The notes beneath the pieces were generated by a model that was not told the origin of the DNA, did no database searches, and saw nothing but the letters and a program-made list of their open reading frames with translations. Shown here in pieces: positions 28,544-38,805 of a DNA stretch of 64,000 bases. The translations under genes were made by a program, and so were the position numbers. Numbering within the stretch: position 1 is the first letter of the stretch; the number at the start of each line of letters is the position of its first letter. Source of the stretch: Lysinibacillus sp. G4S2 (lineage in GTDB: Bacteria > Bacillota > Bacilli > Bacillales_A > Planococcaceae); assembly GCF_030348505.1 (NCBI RefSeq), contig NZ_JAUCFJ010000002.1, positions 810,001-874,000 on the forward strand, in the 5' to 3' direction.

Positions 28544-28899
28544 TGGGACCAGTTGAACGTTTGCTCTCTGTTTCAGCTAGACTTTATGAGCATATGTCGA
28601 CCATTCCTAGCGGAGACGATCGAGAAGAATTTATCGAAAAAATAAATGAATTGCTTGATGAACGCGGTGCAATAATCGAGGAATTGAAGCAATCTGGAAA
28701 ATCTTTAGATGGGCATCAATTAAATAAACATTTACAAGAACTTGATCGAGGCATACAGGAACGATTACAAAAGGTTATGGCTGCAATTAAAACAGATTTG
28801 AAAACCCTTCAACAATCTAAAAAAACTGAGCAGCAATATTTAAATCCTTATAGCTCTGTCCGTGTAATGGATGGTATGTATTACGACGGGAAAAAATAA
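28540..28899 (+). CDS. fliT: FliT-like flagellar chaperone
   Basis: 119 residues, helical throughout, in the place of fliT in B. subtilis and overlapping fliS (ATGA). FliT is the export chaperone for FliD. The sequence is weakly conserved in the family, so the call depends on position, size and helix pattern. The C-terminal YLNPYSSVRVMDGMYYDGKK tail is similar to tails of Bacilli FliT. Confidence 0.82.
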   Translation: MMGPVERLLSVSARLYEHMSTIPSGDDREEFIEKINELLDERGAIIEELKQSGKSLDGHQLNKHLQELDRGIQERLQKVMAAIKTDLKTLQQSKKTEQQYLNPYSSVRVMDGMYYDGKK

Positions 28900-28933
28900 G
28901 TTAAAAGTACTTTTAAGGATTTTATTCATCAAA

Positions 28934-28970
28934 ACCAGGACTCATTTATAAGTGAGTTCCTGGTTTTGTG
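28934..28970 (+). terminator. Terminator after fliT
   Basis: Stem aaaaccaggactca / tgagttcctggtttt around loop tttataag. It ends the flagellar block. Confidence 0.88.
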
Positions 28971-29097
28971 TGTTTGTTTCTAATATAAATGGATACTTAA
29001 ATGGATACTAAGTAAGCCCGAATTCAAAAAATATGCGCACCTCACGGCACGCACGACAAATGGCCAGCTTTCTGATGTTTTTCAGATAGCTGGCTTA

Positions 29098-30662
29098 TTA
29101 TGCACATGTAGCTTGAATCGACTCGGACCAAGGCATGTATTCTTGTAATAATTCTGGTTGTTGATGAATTGCGAGATTGGGTAAATCCGTCAAAAGCTTG
29201 ACGAGGTATTTATAGAAATCTACACCATTCGCTTTTGCTGTTTCCGCTAGACTTAAGCAGATTGCATTGGCTTTTGCGCCCGCCTCACTGACAGAAAAGA
29301 GCCAGTTCTTCCTTCCTATCACGGTTGGACGGATCGCATTTTCGGCTGGATTATTATCGATTTCGATTTGCCCATTATACAAAAATGCTTTTAGTTCATT
29401 TCTTCTGTTCAACGTATACTCTGTTGCTGTGGCTAATGCGTTTTGCCAAAGAATTGAGACTTTTCGAGCCAGTTAAAAAACTTCCGAATGACCCGTCTTG
29501 CGTAGCGCCATCTCATTTTTCGACGTTGCTTCGGCGGCAGCCCTTTGAATTTTGCTCTAAAGCGTAGAGCTGATTACAGTAGGCCAAACCAATACGTCCG
29601 TTCTTGCTATCGACTTTTAACCAATAACGTCGAACGTGCGCCTAACAGTTGGCGAATGTGATGTTGGGTAACTTATCATAGGCAGAGTAGCCATCACAAA
29701 TAATGGTGCCCTCAAAATTGGCCAAATATTCCTCCAATACCGTTCGACTTCGCGTTAACGCATGTTCAAATAGAATGATTACTGGCCCCTCAGTTGGGAC
29801 TGTTCGGAATACCCAGTTATACGCGTTTGATTGTGCTCGCTTTCCATCAGAACGATTCAATACTTGGGCAACAGTTTCATCAATATGAAGTAGCGTTTTG
29901 ACTGAAAGGACATTTTCATCTCTTCATAAATTGGTAATAGCCACTCTTCTGCAACACGAATCACCCAATTCGAAAGATTTTTATCATTGGTGATTAAACC
30001 CGTACGTGCCCATTCTTTTACTTGGCGATAAAGTGGTAGGTAGAGTGAGAATTTATCATAGATGACTTTCGCCAACACCGTTGGCCCTGCGATACTACGA
30101 GGAATCACTGCCATCGGCGCTTTCCACGTTGAATAAACTGATTTTGTTCACGATCTTTTACATTGCTTACACTCATAGGCATGCTCAATATGCTGCACAC
30201 GCACCAACTTGGCCGGAATAAACGCTGCTTCTTCACGGGTAATTGTGGAGCCGATTTCATGTAGCTGACTTTGGCAACAGTCACATTGGAGATTTACTGG
30301 ATGATGGTGAATTTCTTCCACTTCCACACCTTCTACGAATGAATCGTTACGCTTTTTCTTTTTATTTAAACGGGTCACTGTATACGTCACAGTTTCCGTG
30401 CTTTGTTCTTCTGTTTGCTCAGACCCATTAAAAGACGGATCATTATCGAATAACGAACATTGTCCATCTGGTGGTTGGTATTTTGACTTCTCCGAGCGCG
30501 AACCATAAATCATTTTGGTTAACTGGCGAACTTGTTCAGACAAGTATTTATTTTGGGCGAGTGACACGTCTAACTTTTTAGAAAGCTCTTCGTTTTGTTG
30601 CTTCATAACAGCGAGTTGCTCTTCTAATAAGTGAATTAATTTTCTGTTGTTTCCATACTCAT
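29098..30662 (-). pseudogene. tnpC: IS66 transposase TnpC, frameshifted (copy 1)
   Basis: Large DDE transposase of IS66. Recognisable pieces in order: the leucine-zipper-like N-terminus with RQLTKMIYGSRSEKS, a zinc region CDCCQSQLHEIG, then ECKQCK, the IAGPTVLAKVIYDKFSLYLPLYRQ block, the GTIICDGYSAYDKLP catalytic segment, and the C-terminal EIDNNPAENAIRPTVIGRKNWLFS. These lie in different frames, with breaks near 30130, 29860, 29640 and 29480, so the gene is inactive. Comparison with copy 2 shows the breaks are single-base indels, mostly in homopolymers. Confidence 0.88.
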
Positions 30663-30687
30663 CTTGTTCACCACATTTCCGTTCAAA

Positions 30688-31076
30688 TTATCTGCGGTTA
30701 ATTATACCATTTAGAAAGTAGTGATTAAAAGACACCTTTTGCAGATTTCTGTATTGCCCTCGGTTGTTGAAGAGATAAACCTTCCAATAACCAACGCAAT
30801 TCTTGTTGAGATAGATTTCGTACTTCCTTTTCATTTTGGGCCATTGTAGCCTGCCATTGTCTAGACGTTTATAAAGTAGTGCAAAGCCGTCACCGTCAAA
30901 ATAAAGACATTTATAGCGGTCCTTACTTATACCTGAAAATAAAAAATCGAGTCACTATAAGGGTCCAGTTCAAACGAGTCCTGAACGAGGGTCGCTAGAC
31001 CGTCAATCCCTTTACGCATGTCAGTTTTCCCGCAGACAATATAAATATTTTGCACGCGCGTAAAATCATGCTTCAT
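30688..31076 (-). pseudogene. tnpB: IS66 TnpB, frameshifted (copy 1)
   Basis: Counterpart of the intact tnpB in copy 2. The start overlaps the tnpA stop by 4 bases. One A is missing from the run near 30940 relative to copy 2, which breaks the frame in the SDSIFLFSG region. Confidence 0.8.
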
Positions 31077-31267
31077 TTTTGAACCAGCTCCTTCATCACA
31101 GCTTGAATGATGTGCTCATCTACGCCATTGAAGAAGGAGATTTCGCCCGCAGCAGTTTTAATCAGACAGCTTGGCCCAGCTGTCTGTTGGAAAGAATTAG
31201 TCGAGGTTGTTTCAGTTGGTATGGGATCCAGTTTAACTGGTACAATGGTTAATTTGTTAGTTGACAT
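31073..31267 (-). CDS. tnpA: IS66 TnpA-like protein (copy 1)
   Basis: 64 residues, an open but short version of the IS66 accessory protein TnpA (usually about 100 residues or more). The C-terminal half, ISFFNGVDEHIIQAVMKEL, is the recognisable part. GGAGGTG lies before the start, and the stop overlaps tnpB. Without intact tnpB and tnpC in cis it is not expected to support transposition. Confidence 0.65.
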   Translation of the reverse strand: MSTNKLTIVPVKLDPIPTETTSTNSFQQTAGPSCLIKTAAGEISFFNGVDEHIIQAVMKELVQK

Positions 31268-31336
31268 GAAAGCACCTCCTTAGATAGATACATCTATCGT
31301 ACCGGAGGTGCCAGGTTGTTTATATGCGTTATTTGA

Positions 31337-33003
31337 TTACGGGCTTACGATACTAAGTAAGCCCGAATTCAAAAATATGCGCACCTCACGGCACGCACGA
31401 CAAATGGCCAGCTTTCTGATGTTTTTCAGATAGCTGGCTTTGTTATCACATGTAGCTTGAATCGACTCGGACCAAGGCATGTATTCTTGTAATAATTCTG
31501 GTTGTTGATGAATTGCGAGATTGGGTAAATCCGTCAAAAGCTTGACGAGGTATTTATAGAAATCTACACCATTCGCTTTTGCTGTTTCCGCTAGACTTAA
31601 GCAGGTTGCATTGGCTTTTGCGCCCGCCTCACTGACAGAAAAGAGCCAGTTCTTCCTTCCTATCACGGTTGGACGGATCGCATTTTCGGCTGGATTATTA
31701 TCGATTTCGGTTTGCCCATTATACAAAAATGCTTTTAGTTCATTTCTTCTGTTCAACGTATACTCTGTTGCTGTGGCTAATGCGTTTTTGCCAAAGAATT
31801 GAGACTTTTCGAGCCAGTTAAAAAACTTCGAATGACCCGTCTTGCGTAGCGCCATCTCATTTTTCGACGTTGCTTCGGCGGCAGCCCTTGAATTTTGCTC
31901 TAAAGCGTAGAGCTGATTACAGTAGGCCAAACCAATACGTCCGTTCTTGCTATCGACTTTTAACCAATAACGTCGAACGTGCGCCCAACAGTTGGCGAAT
32001 GTGATGTTGGGTAACTTATCATAGGCAGAGTAGCCATCACAAATAATGGTGCCCTCAAAATTGGCCAAATATTCCTCCAATACCGTTCGACTTCGCGTTA
32101 ACGCATGTTCAAATAGAATGATTACTGGCCCCTCAGTTGGGACTGTTCGGAATACCCAGTTATACGCGTTTGATTGTGCTCGCTTTCCATCAGAACGATT
32201 CAATACTTGAGCAACAGTTTCATCAATATGAAGTAGCGTTTTGACTGAAAGGACATTTTCATCTCTTCATAAATTGGTAATAGCCACTCTTCTGCAACAC
32301 GAATCACCCAATTCGAAAGATTTTTATCATTGGTGATTAAACCCGTACGTGCCCATTCTTTTACTTGGCGATAAAGTGGTAGGTAGAGTGAGAATTTATC
32401 ATAGATGACTTTCGCCAACACCGTTGGCCCTGCGATGCTACGAGGAATCACTGCCATCGGCGCTTTCCCACGTTGAATAAACTGATTTTGTTCACGATCT
32501 TTTTACATTGCTTACACTCATAGGCATGCTCAATATGCTGCACACGCACCAACTTGGCGGAATAAACGCTGCTTCTTCACGGGTAATTGTGGAGCCGATT
32601 TCATGTAGCTGACTTTGGCAACAGTCACATTGGAGATTTACTGGATGATGGTGAATTTCTTCCACTTCCACCTTCTACGAATGAATCGTTACGCTTTTCT
32701 TTTATTTAAACGGGTCACTGTATACGTCACAGTTTCCGTGCTTTTGTTCTTCTGTTTGCTCAGACCCATTAAAAGACGGATCATTATCGAATAACGAACA
32801 TTGTCCATCTGGTGGTTGGTATTTTGACTTCTCCGAGCGCGAACCATAAATCATTTTGGTTAACTGGCGAACTTGTTCAGACAAGTATTTATTTTGGGCG
32901 AGTGACACGTCTAACTTTTAGAAAGCTCTTCGTTTTGTTGCTTCATAACAGCGAGTTGCTCTTCTAATAAGTGAATTAATTTTTCTGTTGTTTCCATACT
33001 CAT
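31337..33003 (-). pseudogene. tnpC: IS66 transposase TnpC, frameshifted (copy 2)
   Basis: Same protein as in copy 1. The C-terminal 288 codons (31337-32203) are open and contain GTIICDGYSAYDKLP and DNNPAENAIRPTVIGRKNW, but the N-terminal third is broken into pieces by indels near 32210, 32460-32700 and 32920. The frame runs past the left end of the element and stops in the neighbouring copy, so the natural stop is absent or differs. Inactive. Confidence 0.85.
31349..31356. repeat. 8-bp target repeat shared by the two IS66 copies
   Basis: GATACTAA occurs at 29004-29011, 31349-31356 and 33694-33701: left of copy 1, between the copies and right of copy 2. IS66 elements make 8-bp target duplications, so this is the expected size. 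Confidence 0.85.
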
Positions 33004-33028
33004 CTTGTTCACCACATTTCCGTTCAAA

Positions 33029-33418
33029 TTATCTGCGGTTAATTATACCATTTAGAAAGTAGTGATTAAAAGACACCTTTTGCAGATTTCTGTATTGCCC
33101 TCGGTTGTTGAAGAGATAAACCTTCCAATAACCAACGCAATTCTTGTTGAGATAGATTTCGTACTTCCTTTTCATTTTGGGCCATTGTAGCCTGCCATTG
33201 TCTAGACGTTTATAAAGTAGTGCAAAGCCGTCACCGTCAAAATAAAGACATTTATAGCGGTCATTACTTATACCTGAAAATAAAAAAATCGAGTCACTAT
33301 AAGGGTCCAGTTCAAACGAGTCCTGAACGAGGGTCGCTAGACCGTCAATCCCTTTACGCATGTCAGTTTTCCACCAGACAATATAAATATTTTGCACGCG
33401 CGTAAAATCATGCTTCAT
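33029..33418 (-). CDS. tnpB: IS66 TnpB protein, intact (copy 2)
   Basis: 129 residues. IS66 Orf2 family: IYIVWWKTDMRKGIDGLATLVQ, FLFSGISNDRYKCLYFDGDGFALLYKRLDNGRLQWP. Required for transposition in IS66-type elements though not the catalytic protein. Open here, but its partner genes are broken. The C-terminal 35 residues after NKNCVGYW may be extended by an indel. Confidence 0.82.
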   Translation of the reverse strand: MKHDFTRVQNIYIVWWKTDMRKGIDGLATLVQDSFELDPYSDSIFLFSGISNDRYKCLYFDGDGFALLYKRLDNGRLQWPKMKRKYEIYLNKNCVGYWKVYLFNNRGQYRNLQKVSFNHYFLNGIINRR

Positions 33419-33609
33419 TTTTGAACCAGCTCCTTCATCACAGCTTGAATGATGTGCTCATCTACGCCATTGAAGAAGGAGATTTCGCCCGCAACAGTTT
33501 TAATCAGACAGCTTGGCCCAGCTGTCTGTTGGAAAAATTAGTCGAGGTTGTTTCAGTTGGTATGGGATCCCAGTTTAACTGGTACAATGGTTAATTTGTT
33601 AGTTGACAT
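33415..33609 (-). pseudogene. tnpA: IS66 TnpA, disrupted (copy 2)
   Basis: Same 195-base span as copy 1, but with one inserted C near 33570 and one missing G near 33535. Net length is kept while the stretch between is out of frame, so the product is altered or interrupted. Confidence 0.7.
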
Positions 33610-33952
33610 AAGGAAAGCACCTCCTTAGATAGATACATCTATCGTACCGGAGGTGCCAGGTTGTTTATATGCGTTATTTGATTACGGGCTTACGATACTA
33701 AGTTCCATATAACACATGAGAATTTAAAATAGAGCGCTAATAAATTGAATTACAAATATAGCTATACTATGCGAATTATCGACATTTATTATTAGAAAAA
33801 TTTCTAACTTCTGTTTTGAATAGATTTAGTACATGTAGTCATAAATTAGCCCTTTATACGGTAAAATATGTTACTTATTCCCTCTAGATGTAAAACATGC
33901 ATCGTGTCATAATCAACTAAATAGATGTTTAGAATAGTATTGGAGTGGGTAG

Positions 33953-34336
33953 ATGATATTTAAGAGACAAGAAGGTTTTCGATTTAAATTCGATGAACCT
34001 ATTAAAATGACTTTTGCGGTATATGAAAATGGAAAAGTGAATGAAGCACAAACAGCAATGGCTGACTTGCTCGATATTAGTCCACGAGGTTTGAAGATGT
34101 TTACTGAGGTGGATTTAGGTGTCAATCCTCCTCCATTGGATTTACGCTTTGTTCTTGATACAGTAGAGGTACGAGCTTGTGGAGAAATAATTTGGAGCCG
34201 TCCTTTTGGCAATGGCAAGCAGTATGGCGTGAATTTCAATAATCAAGGATCGGTAGAAGATTTGATTGTTGATGAATTGAAGTCGCGACGAAGAAAAGAA
34301 GCTGATGAGGCCAAATTAAATAACGTAAATTCATAA
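33953..34336 (+). CDS. PilZ-domain protein
   Basis: 127 residues. A PilZ-like fold is indicated by an N-terminal basic motif RQEGFRF and the DISPRG motif (D-x-S-x-x-G type) about 40 residues later, followed by beta-strands EVRACGEIIWSR and QYGVNFNN. PilZ domains commonly bind cyclic di-GMP and control motility or surface structures. The first motif has four rather than three residues between its Arg pair, so nucleotide binding is uncertain. GGAGTGGG precedes the start. It lies between the flagellar operon (before IS insertion) and hpf. Confidence 0.78.
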   Translation: MIFKRQEGFRFKFDEPIKMTFAVYENGKVNEAQTAMADLLDISPRGLKMFTEVDLGVNPPPLDLRFVLDTVEVRACGEIIWSRPFGNGKQYGVNFNNQGSVEDLIVDELKSRRRKEADEAKLNNVNS

Positions 34337-34357
34337 AGTGAAACTTTAATTCCACCA

Positions 34358-34453
34358 ATAGGGCTTTTACGGGCAGTTAGGCTCCCACCTAAACTCCTTT
34401 GCTTTTGCTGAATTTTAGGTGGGAGTATTACAGCCCGTTAATGCGGGATAAAA
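34358..34453. other. Two-tier hairpin between the PilZ gene and hpf
   Basis: Inner stem CTCCCACCTAAA / TTTAGGTGGGAG (12 perfect pairs), enclosed by an outer stem ACGGGC / GCCCGT. An A-rich tract (ATAAAAAAATTT) follows rather than a T-run, so it is not a classical terminator in the + direction. Confidence 0.6.
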
Positions 34454-34479
34454 AAATTTGCGAAAAAAAGAATTATTTT

Positions 34480-34508
34480 AGAGGAATTTCTCACACTTGT
34501 GTAGAAAT
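34480..34508 (+). promoter_or_regulatory. Possible SigH promoter of hpf
   Basis: AGAGGAATT - 12 bases - GTAGAAAT, near the SigH consensus RNAGGAWWW / RNNGAAT. B. subtilis hpf (yvyD) has a SigH promoter as well as a SigB one; no SigB site was clear here. Confidence 0.45.
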
Positions 34509-34541
34509 ATAAAGTATAGCAGTTATAAAGGAGGAGTTTAC

Positions 34542-35093
34542 ATGTTAAACTTTAACATTCGTGGTGAAAATATTGAGGTAACTCCAGCTATTCGAGAGTA
34601 TGTTGAGAACAAAATCGACAAAGTTGAACGTTATTTTAACGAAGATGTTAACGCCAACGCTAACGTAAATTTAAAGGTTTATAATGACAAGCAAACAAAA
34701 GTGGAAGTTACAATTCCAATGAAAAACTTAACTCTTCGTGCAGAAGAGCGTCATAACGATATGTATGCTGCAGTTGACCTAATCGTTGATAAATTAGAAC
34801 GTCAAATTCGTAAGCATAAAACAAAGGTAAACCGTAAATTCCGTGAGCGCGAAGGTGCAGGCCTTTATTTTGCTACTACTCAAGCAGTAGCTGATGTATC
34901 GACAGAGGATGAAGAATACTCTATTGTTCGTACAAAGCAATTTGATCTAAAGCCAATGGATCAAGAAGAAGCTGTATTACAAATGAATATGCTTGGGCAT
35001 GATTTCTATATCTTTACAGACGCGGAATCAAACGGCACAAATATTGTCTACAAACGCAAAGACGGTAAATACGGCTTAATCGAAACAACTTAA
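34542..35093 (+). CDS. hpf: Long-form ribosome hibernation promoting factor
   Basis: 183 residues, the long HPF form that dimerises 70S ribosomes to 100S in stationary phase. The N-terminal S30Ae domain (MLNFNIRGENIEVTPAIREYV, through KLERQIRKHKTKVN) binds the decoding region; the C-terminal dimerisation domain follows after residue 125 (IVRTKQFDLKPMDQEEAVLQMNMLGHDFY). ATG 34542 follows AAAGGAGGAG; an upstream in-frame ATG lies in the promoter. It precedes secA as in B. subtilis. Confidence 0.96.
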   Translation: MLNFNIRGENIEVTPAIREYVENKIDKVERYFNEDVNANANVNLKVYNDKQTKVEVTIPMKNLTLRAEERHNDMYAAVDLIVDKLERQIRKHKTKVNRKFREREGAGLYFATTQAVADVSTEDEEYSIVRTKQFDLKPMDQEEAVLQMNMLGHDFYIFTDAESNGTNIVYKRKDGKYGLIETT

Positions 35094-35103
35094 ACTTCAT
35101 ATG

Positions 35104-35138
35104 TACAAAGGCTCTCGCCACAGCGGGAGCCTTTTTTA
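35104..35138 (+). terminator. Terminator after hpf
   Basis: Stem ggctctcgc / gcgggagcc followed by TTTTTT. Confidence 0.9.
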
Positions 35139-35167
35139 TGACTTTAACGTCATGCTAGTGACACTGT

Positions 35168-35197
35168 TTGCATGAAACTGTTACACAATGGTAAAAT
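35168..35197 (+). promoter_or_regulatory. SigA promoter of secA
   Basis: TTGCAT - 18 bases - TAAAAT, 35 bases before the secA start. Confidence 0.6.
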
Positions 35198-35231
35198 GAA
35201 AGTTGAGACTATATAGGAAGTGAAAAAATTC

Positions 35232-37742
35232 ATGGTAAACCTATTAAATAAATTATTTGATTTCAATAAACGTGAGTTAAAAAAATTAGAAAAAATCGCT
35301 GACCAGGTTGAGGGATTCGCTTCTCAAATGGAACAGCTTTCAGATGATCAATTACAAGCGAAAACAGAAGAATTTAAAAAACGTTTTGCCGACGGAGAGA
35401 AATTAGAGTCGATTCGTGCGGAAGCTTTTGCCGTTTGTCGTGAAGCGTCTAAGCGTGTGTTAGAGATGTACCCATTCCGCGTACAGATTATGGGTGCTGC
35501 TGCACTTGATGAAGGTAATATTTCGGAGATGAAAACCGGGGAAGGTAAAACGTTAACGGCTACAATGGCTGTTTACCTGAATGCCATTACTGGTAAAGGT
35601 GTGCATGTTGTCACAGTCAACGAGTATTTAGCGAGTCGTGATGCTGAAGAAATGGGGCATCTGTATAATTTCTTAGGCTTATCAGTTGGTTTAAACTTGA
35701 ACAGCCTGTCAAAAGAAGAAAAACGTGCAGCCTATGAAGCTGATATTACGTATAGCACAAACAATGAGCTAGGCTTTGACTATTTACGTGATAATATGGT
35801 GCTTTATAAAGAAGAACGTGTACAACGTCCGTTGCATTATGCAGTAATCGATGAGGTTGACTCGATTTTAATTGATGAAGCGCGTACGCCATTAATTATT
35901 TCGGGTCAGGCTGGGAAATCAGCGCAGCTTTATAAACAGTCTAATGCGTTTTGTCGTATGTTAAGTGCGGATACGGATTACACATATGAAGAGTCAACAA
36001 AAGGTGTTACGTTAACAGATGCCGGTGTTGAAAAAGCGGAGAAGGCATTTGGTATTGATAACCTATTTGATTTAACGCATGTACGTTTAAACCATGCTAT
36101 TAACCAATCGTTAAAGGCACACGTAAGTATGCATAATGATGTAGATTATGTTGTGCAAGATGGAGAAATTGTTATTGTTGACGGCTTTACGGGTCGTTTA
36201 ATGAAAGGTCGTCGCTACTCAGATGGACTACATCAGGCGATTGAGGCTAAAGAGGGCGTAGAGATTCAAAATGAATCGATGACGATGGCGACAATTACGT
36301 TCCAAAACTATTTCCGTATGTACCAAAAGCTTTCAGGTATGACAGGTACAGCGAAAACAGAGGAAGAGGAATTCCGTAATATTTATAATATGAGTGTTGT
36401 GGCGATTCCAACGAATAAGCCGATTGCTCGTGATGACCGTCCAGACTTAATTTTTGCTTCAATGGAAGGAAAATATAAAGCGGTGGCGGCAGATATTGCA
36501 GAGCGCCATAAAGCAGGACAACCTGTTCTTGTTGGTACTGTTGCCATTGAAACGTCTGAAATCATTTCGAATTTATTGGATAAACATAAAATTCCACATA
36601 ATGTCCTGAACGCGAAAAATCATGAGCGTGAAGCTGAAATTATTGCTAATGCTGGTACGAAAGGCGCCGTAACAATCGCTACGAACATGGCTGGTCGTGG
36701 TACAGACATTAAGCCTGGAGAAGGTGTAATGGAGATTGGCGGTTTAGCGGTAATTGGTACGGAGCGTCATGAATCTCGTCGTATCGATAATCAGCTGCGT
36801 GGTCGTTCTGGTCGTCAAGGGAATCCAGGGGTTACACAATTCTATCTGTCACTAGAAGATGAATTAATGCGTCGTTTTGGCTCTGATAATATGAAGTCCA
36901 TGATGATGCGATTAGGGATGGATGATTCACAGCCACTACAATCAAAAGTTGTTTCAAGAGCAGTAGAATCAGCTCAAAAACGTGTTGAAGGAAATAACTT
37001 CGATGCTCGTAAACGTTTATTACAATATGATGATGTGTTACGTCAGCAACGTGAGATTATTTATAAAGAACGTTATGACGTATTAGAAACAGATAATATG
37101 CGTGTCCTTGTTGAGTCTATGATTCAAGAAACGATCGACAATGTTGTCGCATTGTATACGCAAGGCGAGCAAAAGGATTGGAACTTAAAAGCCATTGATG
37201 ACTTTGTCGGTGCAAATCTCCTAGGTGAAGATGATCAGACGGTAGAAGATTTCCAAGGCAAATCTGCTGAAGAAATTAACCAAATGATTTCTGATGCTGT
37301 TCATGCGCGTTATGATGAAAAAGAGACAGAGCTTACACCAGAGCGTATGCGTGAATTTGAAAAGGTTATTTTATTGCGCTCAATTGATACGAAGTGGACT
37401 GATCATATTGATGCAATGGATCAGCTACGTCAAGGTATCCATCTTCGCGCATATGGTCAAAATGACCCGCTTCGTGAATACCAACAAGAAGGCTTTGCTA
37501 TGTTTGAGGATATGGTCGCTTCCATCCGTGAAGATGTAGCGAAATATGCAATGAAGGCAGAAATCCGCAGTAACTTAGAGCGTGAGGAAGTTGCAAAAGG
37601 ACAAGCTGTTAATCCGAAAGAGGATGGTTCTCCAGCACCGAAAAAGCAACCTGTCCGTAAGGCTGAGAATGTCGGACGTAATGATTTATGTCCATGTGGA
37701 AGTGGGAAGAAATTTAAAAACTGCCATGGTGCAGGTCAATAA
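35232..37742 (+). CDS. secA: SecA, preprotein translocase ATPase
   Basis: 836 residues, about the B. subtilis length. Motor of the Sec system, acting at SecYEG. Seen: [13 protein letters not shown] (Walker A), [17 protein letters not shown] (DEAD motif), [29 protein letters not shown] (second nucleotide-binding fold) and the C-terminal zinc motif [17 protein letters not shown] 35232 gives the family N-terminus (MVNLLNKLF) and has AGGAAG 11 bases upstream; GTG 35220 overlaps that site. The usual partner prfB lies 5.5 kb away because of an accessory insertion. Confidence 0.97.
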   Translation: MVNLLNKLFDFNKRELKKLEKIADQVEGFASQMEQLSDDQLQAKTEEFKKRFADGEKLESIRAEAFAVCREASKRVLEMYPFRVQIMGAAALDEGNISEMKTGEGKTLTATMAVYLNAITGKGVHVVTVNEYLASRDAEEMGHLYNFLGLSVGLNLNSLSKEEKRAAYEADITYSTNNELGFDYLRDNMVLYKEERVQRPLHYAVIDEVDSILIDEARTPLIISGQAGKSAQLYKQSNAFCRMLSADTDYTYEESTKGVTLTDAGVEKAEKAFGIDNLFDLTHVRLNHAINQSLKAHVSMHNDVDYVVQDGEIVIVDGFTGRLMKGRRYSDGLHQAIEAKEGVEIQNESMTMATITFQNYFRMYQKLSGMTGTAKTEEEEFRNIYNMSVVAIPTNKPIARDDRPDLIFASMEGKYKAVAADIAERHKAGQPVLVGTVAIETSEIISNLLDKHKIPHNVLNAKNHEREAEIIANAGTKGAVTIATNMAGRGTDIKPGEGVMEIGGLAVIGTERHESRRIDNQLRGRSGRQGNPGVTQFYLSLEDELMRRFGSDNMKSMMMRLGMDDSQPLQSKVVSRAVESAQKRVEGNNFDARKRLLQYDDVLRQQREIIYKERYDVLETDNMRVLVESMIQETIDNVVALYTQGEQKDWNLKAIDDFVGANLLGEDDQTVEDFQGKSAEEINQMISDAVHARYDEKETELTPERMREFEKVILLRSIDTKWTDHIDAMDQLRQGIHLRAYGQNDPLREYQQEGFAMFEDMVASIREDVAKYAMKAEIRSNLEREEVAKGQAVNPKEDGSPAPKKQPVRKAENVGRNDLCPCGSGKKFKNCHGAGQ

Positions 37743-37754
37743 GTTTACGATTAC

Positions 37755-37796
37755 GAAAAGATCATTTTAACTACACGTTAAAATGGTCTTTTTTTG
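37755..37796 (+). terminator. Terminator after secA
   Basis: Stem aaaagatcattttaac / gttaaaatggtctttt with loop tacac, then T-rich tail. Confidence 0.93.
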
Positions 37797-37955
37797 CGTG
37801 TGCGGGCATGTGTAACTGGAGGAGGAATTTTGTGTAAGCTATGCATTGCGCATAGCAAGAACTTTTTTAAATCAAAATCAGCTCTATTAAAGAGGGGATG
37901 ATTATTAGCATTCTTAAGTGAAGAGGAGGCTTCCATGCTCATAATTGTTGCTTTG

Positions 37956-38016
37956 AAATAAAGTCGTACTGTTTAAAATAAAGTTATACCGTTTATAAAA
38001 AAATTGCACCGTTTTG
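37956..38016. repeat. Three-unit 20-bp repeat
   Basis: The segment TACTGTTTA / TACCGTTTA / CACCGTTTT recurs at exact 20-base steps (37967, 37987, 38007), the first two preceded by ATAAAGT. It is the only repeat in the otherwise featureless 37797-38195 stretch, apart from a hairpin GTAACATCA ... TGGTGTTAC (38067-38094). Confidence 0.55.
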
Positions 38017-38099
38017 CCCCTTTAGATTATACTCATAATGACCATCTTCTGTTTTAAAAAAGTAACATCAAGATTTCCTCTGGTGTTACCTATACATTA

Positions 38100-38131
38100 T
38101 AAGAGCCTTACTAAATGAGCAAGGCTCTTAT
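38100..38131 (-). terminator. Hairpin downstream of the CPBP protease gene
   Basis: AAGAGCCTT / AAGGCTCTT with an 11-base loop, 65 bases past the minus-strand stop. The T-run on the minus strand is weak. Confidence 0.5.
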
Positions 38132-38195
38132 AATTCAATAACTTTATTATCAATTCACAAAAATAGCATTAAATACTAGACTAAAACTGTTTCTA

Positions 38196-38801
38196 TTACT
38201 TAGATTTTATAAAGTAGATTCCTATTCCAAAGTTATAAATAGCATGAGCAATCATTGAAGGAATTAAAGAACTAGTAAAATAAAACAATAATGCAAATAT
38301 CAGTCCATTAATAAGTACTAATACGTATGCTAAATAAACACCTTTATACTGCGGTATATGAATGATCCAAAATAGAAAGGAACTAAAAATAATTACGACT
38401 CCATCAATGATATGATGATAACCAATAAACAAACCTATTAGTACACCCCTGAAGAAAAACTCTTCAAAAAAGCTTCCCCCTAGTGAACTAACGGCAATAC
38501 CACTTGAAGTCTTCATTATTTTATTTATTATTTCTGCGCTTTCAGTTTGAGGAAGCTCTGTTTTTGTTTTAATTATGAGACCAACTACAATTAATACTAT
38601 AATCGTACCAACAAGCAAACCTAGTAAGGTAACAAAAAGGTACGAGTGATCATTGGGAACAAACAACGAAACAATAAAGGGTATGATTTCTCCCCATCTA
38701 AAGATCGCTATAAGCATTAAACCTAATATTAAGAAAGGAGTTAATCCTAATACAATTTGACTCAATAATTTATAATGCTCTCTCGAACTTAATTCAATCA
38801 T
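38196..38801 (-). CDS. CPBP-family intramembrane metalloprotease
   Basis: 201 residues with about six membrane segments. Abi/CPBP proteases (Rce1 relatives) cut within the membrane. Motif 1 is FEEFFFRG (EExxxR), motif 2 FLFWIIH (FxxxH), motif 3 HAIYN (HxxxN): all catalytic positions are present. The start at 38801 has AAGGAG, located in the last codons of merR, so the genes are coupled. An upstream in-frame ATG exists inside merR. Members often serve in bacteriocin self-immunity or stress response; the regulator next door suggests inducible expression. Confidence 0.85.
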   Translation of the reverse strand: MIELSSREHYKLLSQIVLGLTPFLILGLMLIAIFRWGEIIPFIVSLFVPNDHSYLFVTLLGLLVGTIIVLIVVGLIIKTKTELPQTESAEIINKIMKTSSGIAVSSLGGSFFEEFFFRGVLIGLFIGYHHIIDGVVIIFSSFLFWIIHIPQYKGVYLAYVLVLINGLIFALLFYFTSSLIPSMIAHAIYNFGIGIYFIKSK

Positions 38802-38805
38802 AAAC

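Larger units (their letters stand above)
29012..31348 (-). mobile_element. IS66-family element, copy 1 (decayed)
   Basis: 2337 bases with terminal inverted repeats beginning GTAAGCCCG (29012) and ending CGGGCTTAC (31348). It encodes the three IS66 genes on the minus strand in the order tnpA, tnpB, tnpC. tnpA is open; tnpB and tnpC carry frameshifts, so this copy cannot make its own transposase. It is flanked by GATACTAA on both sides. Confidence 0.9.
31357..33693 (-). mobile_element. IS66-family element, copy 2 (decayed)
   Basis: Also 2337 bases, same orientation, nearly identical to copy 1 but with different single-base indels. Ends GTAAGCCCG (31357) and CGGGCTTAC (33693). tnpB is intact here while tnpA and tnpC are broken. 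Separated from copy 1 only by the 8-bp GATACTAA. Confidence 0.9.

Noticed and set aside
29267..31802. Plus-strand ORFs inside the IS66 copies
   Set aside because: They are opposite-strand shadows of tnpC and tnpB with no family signature.
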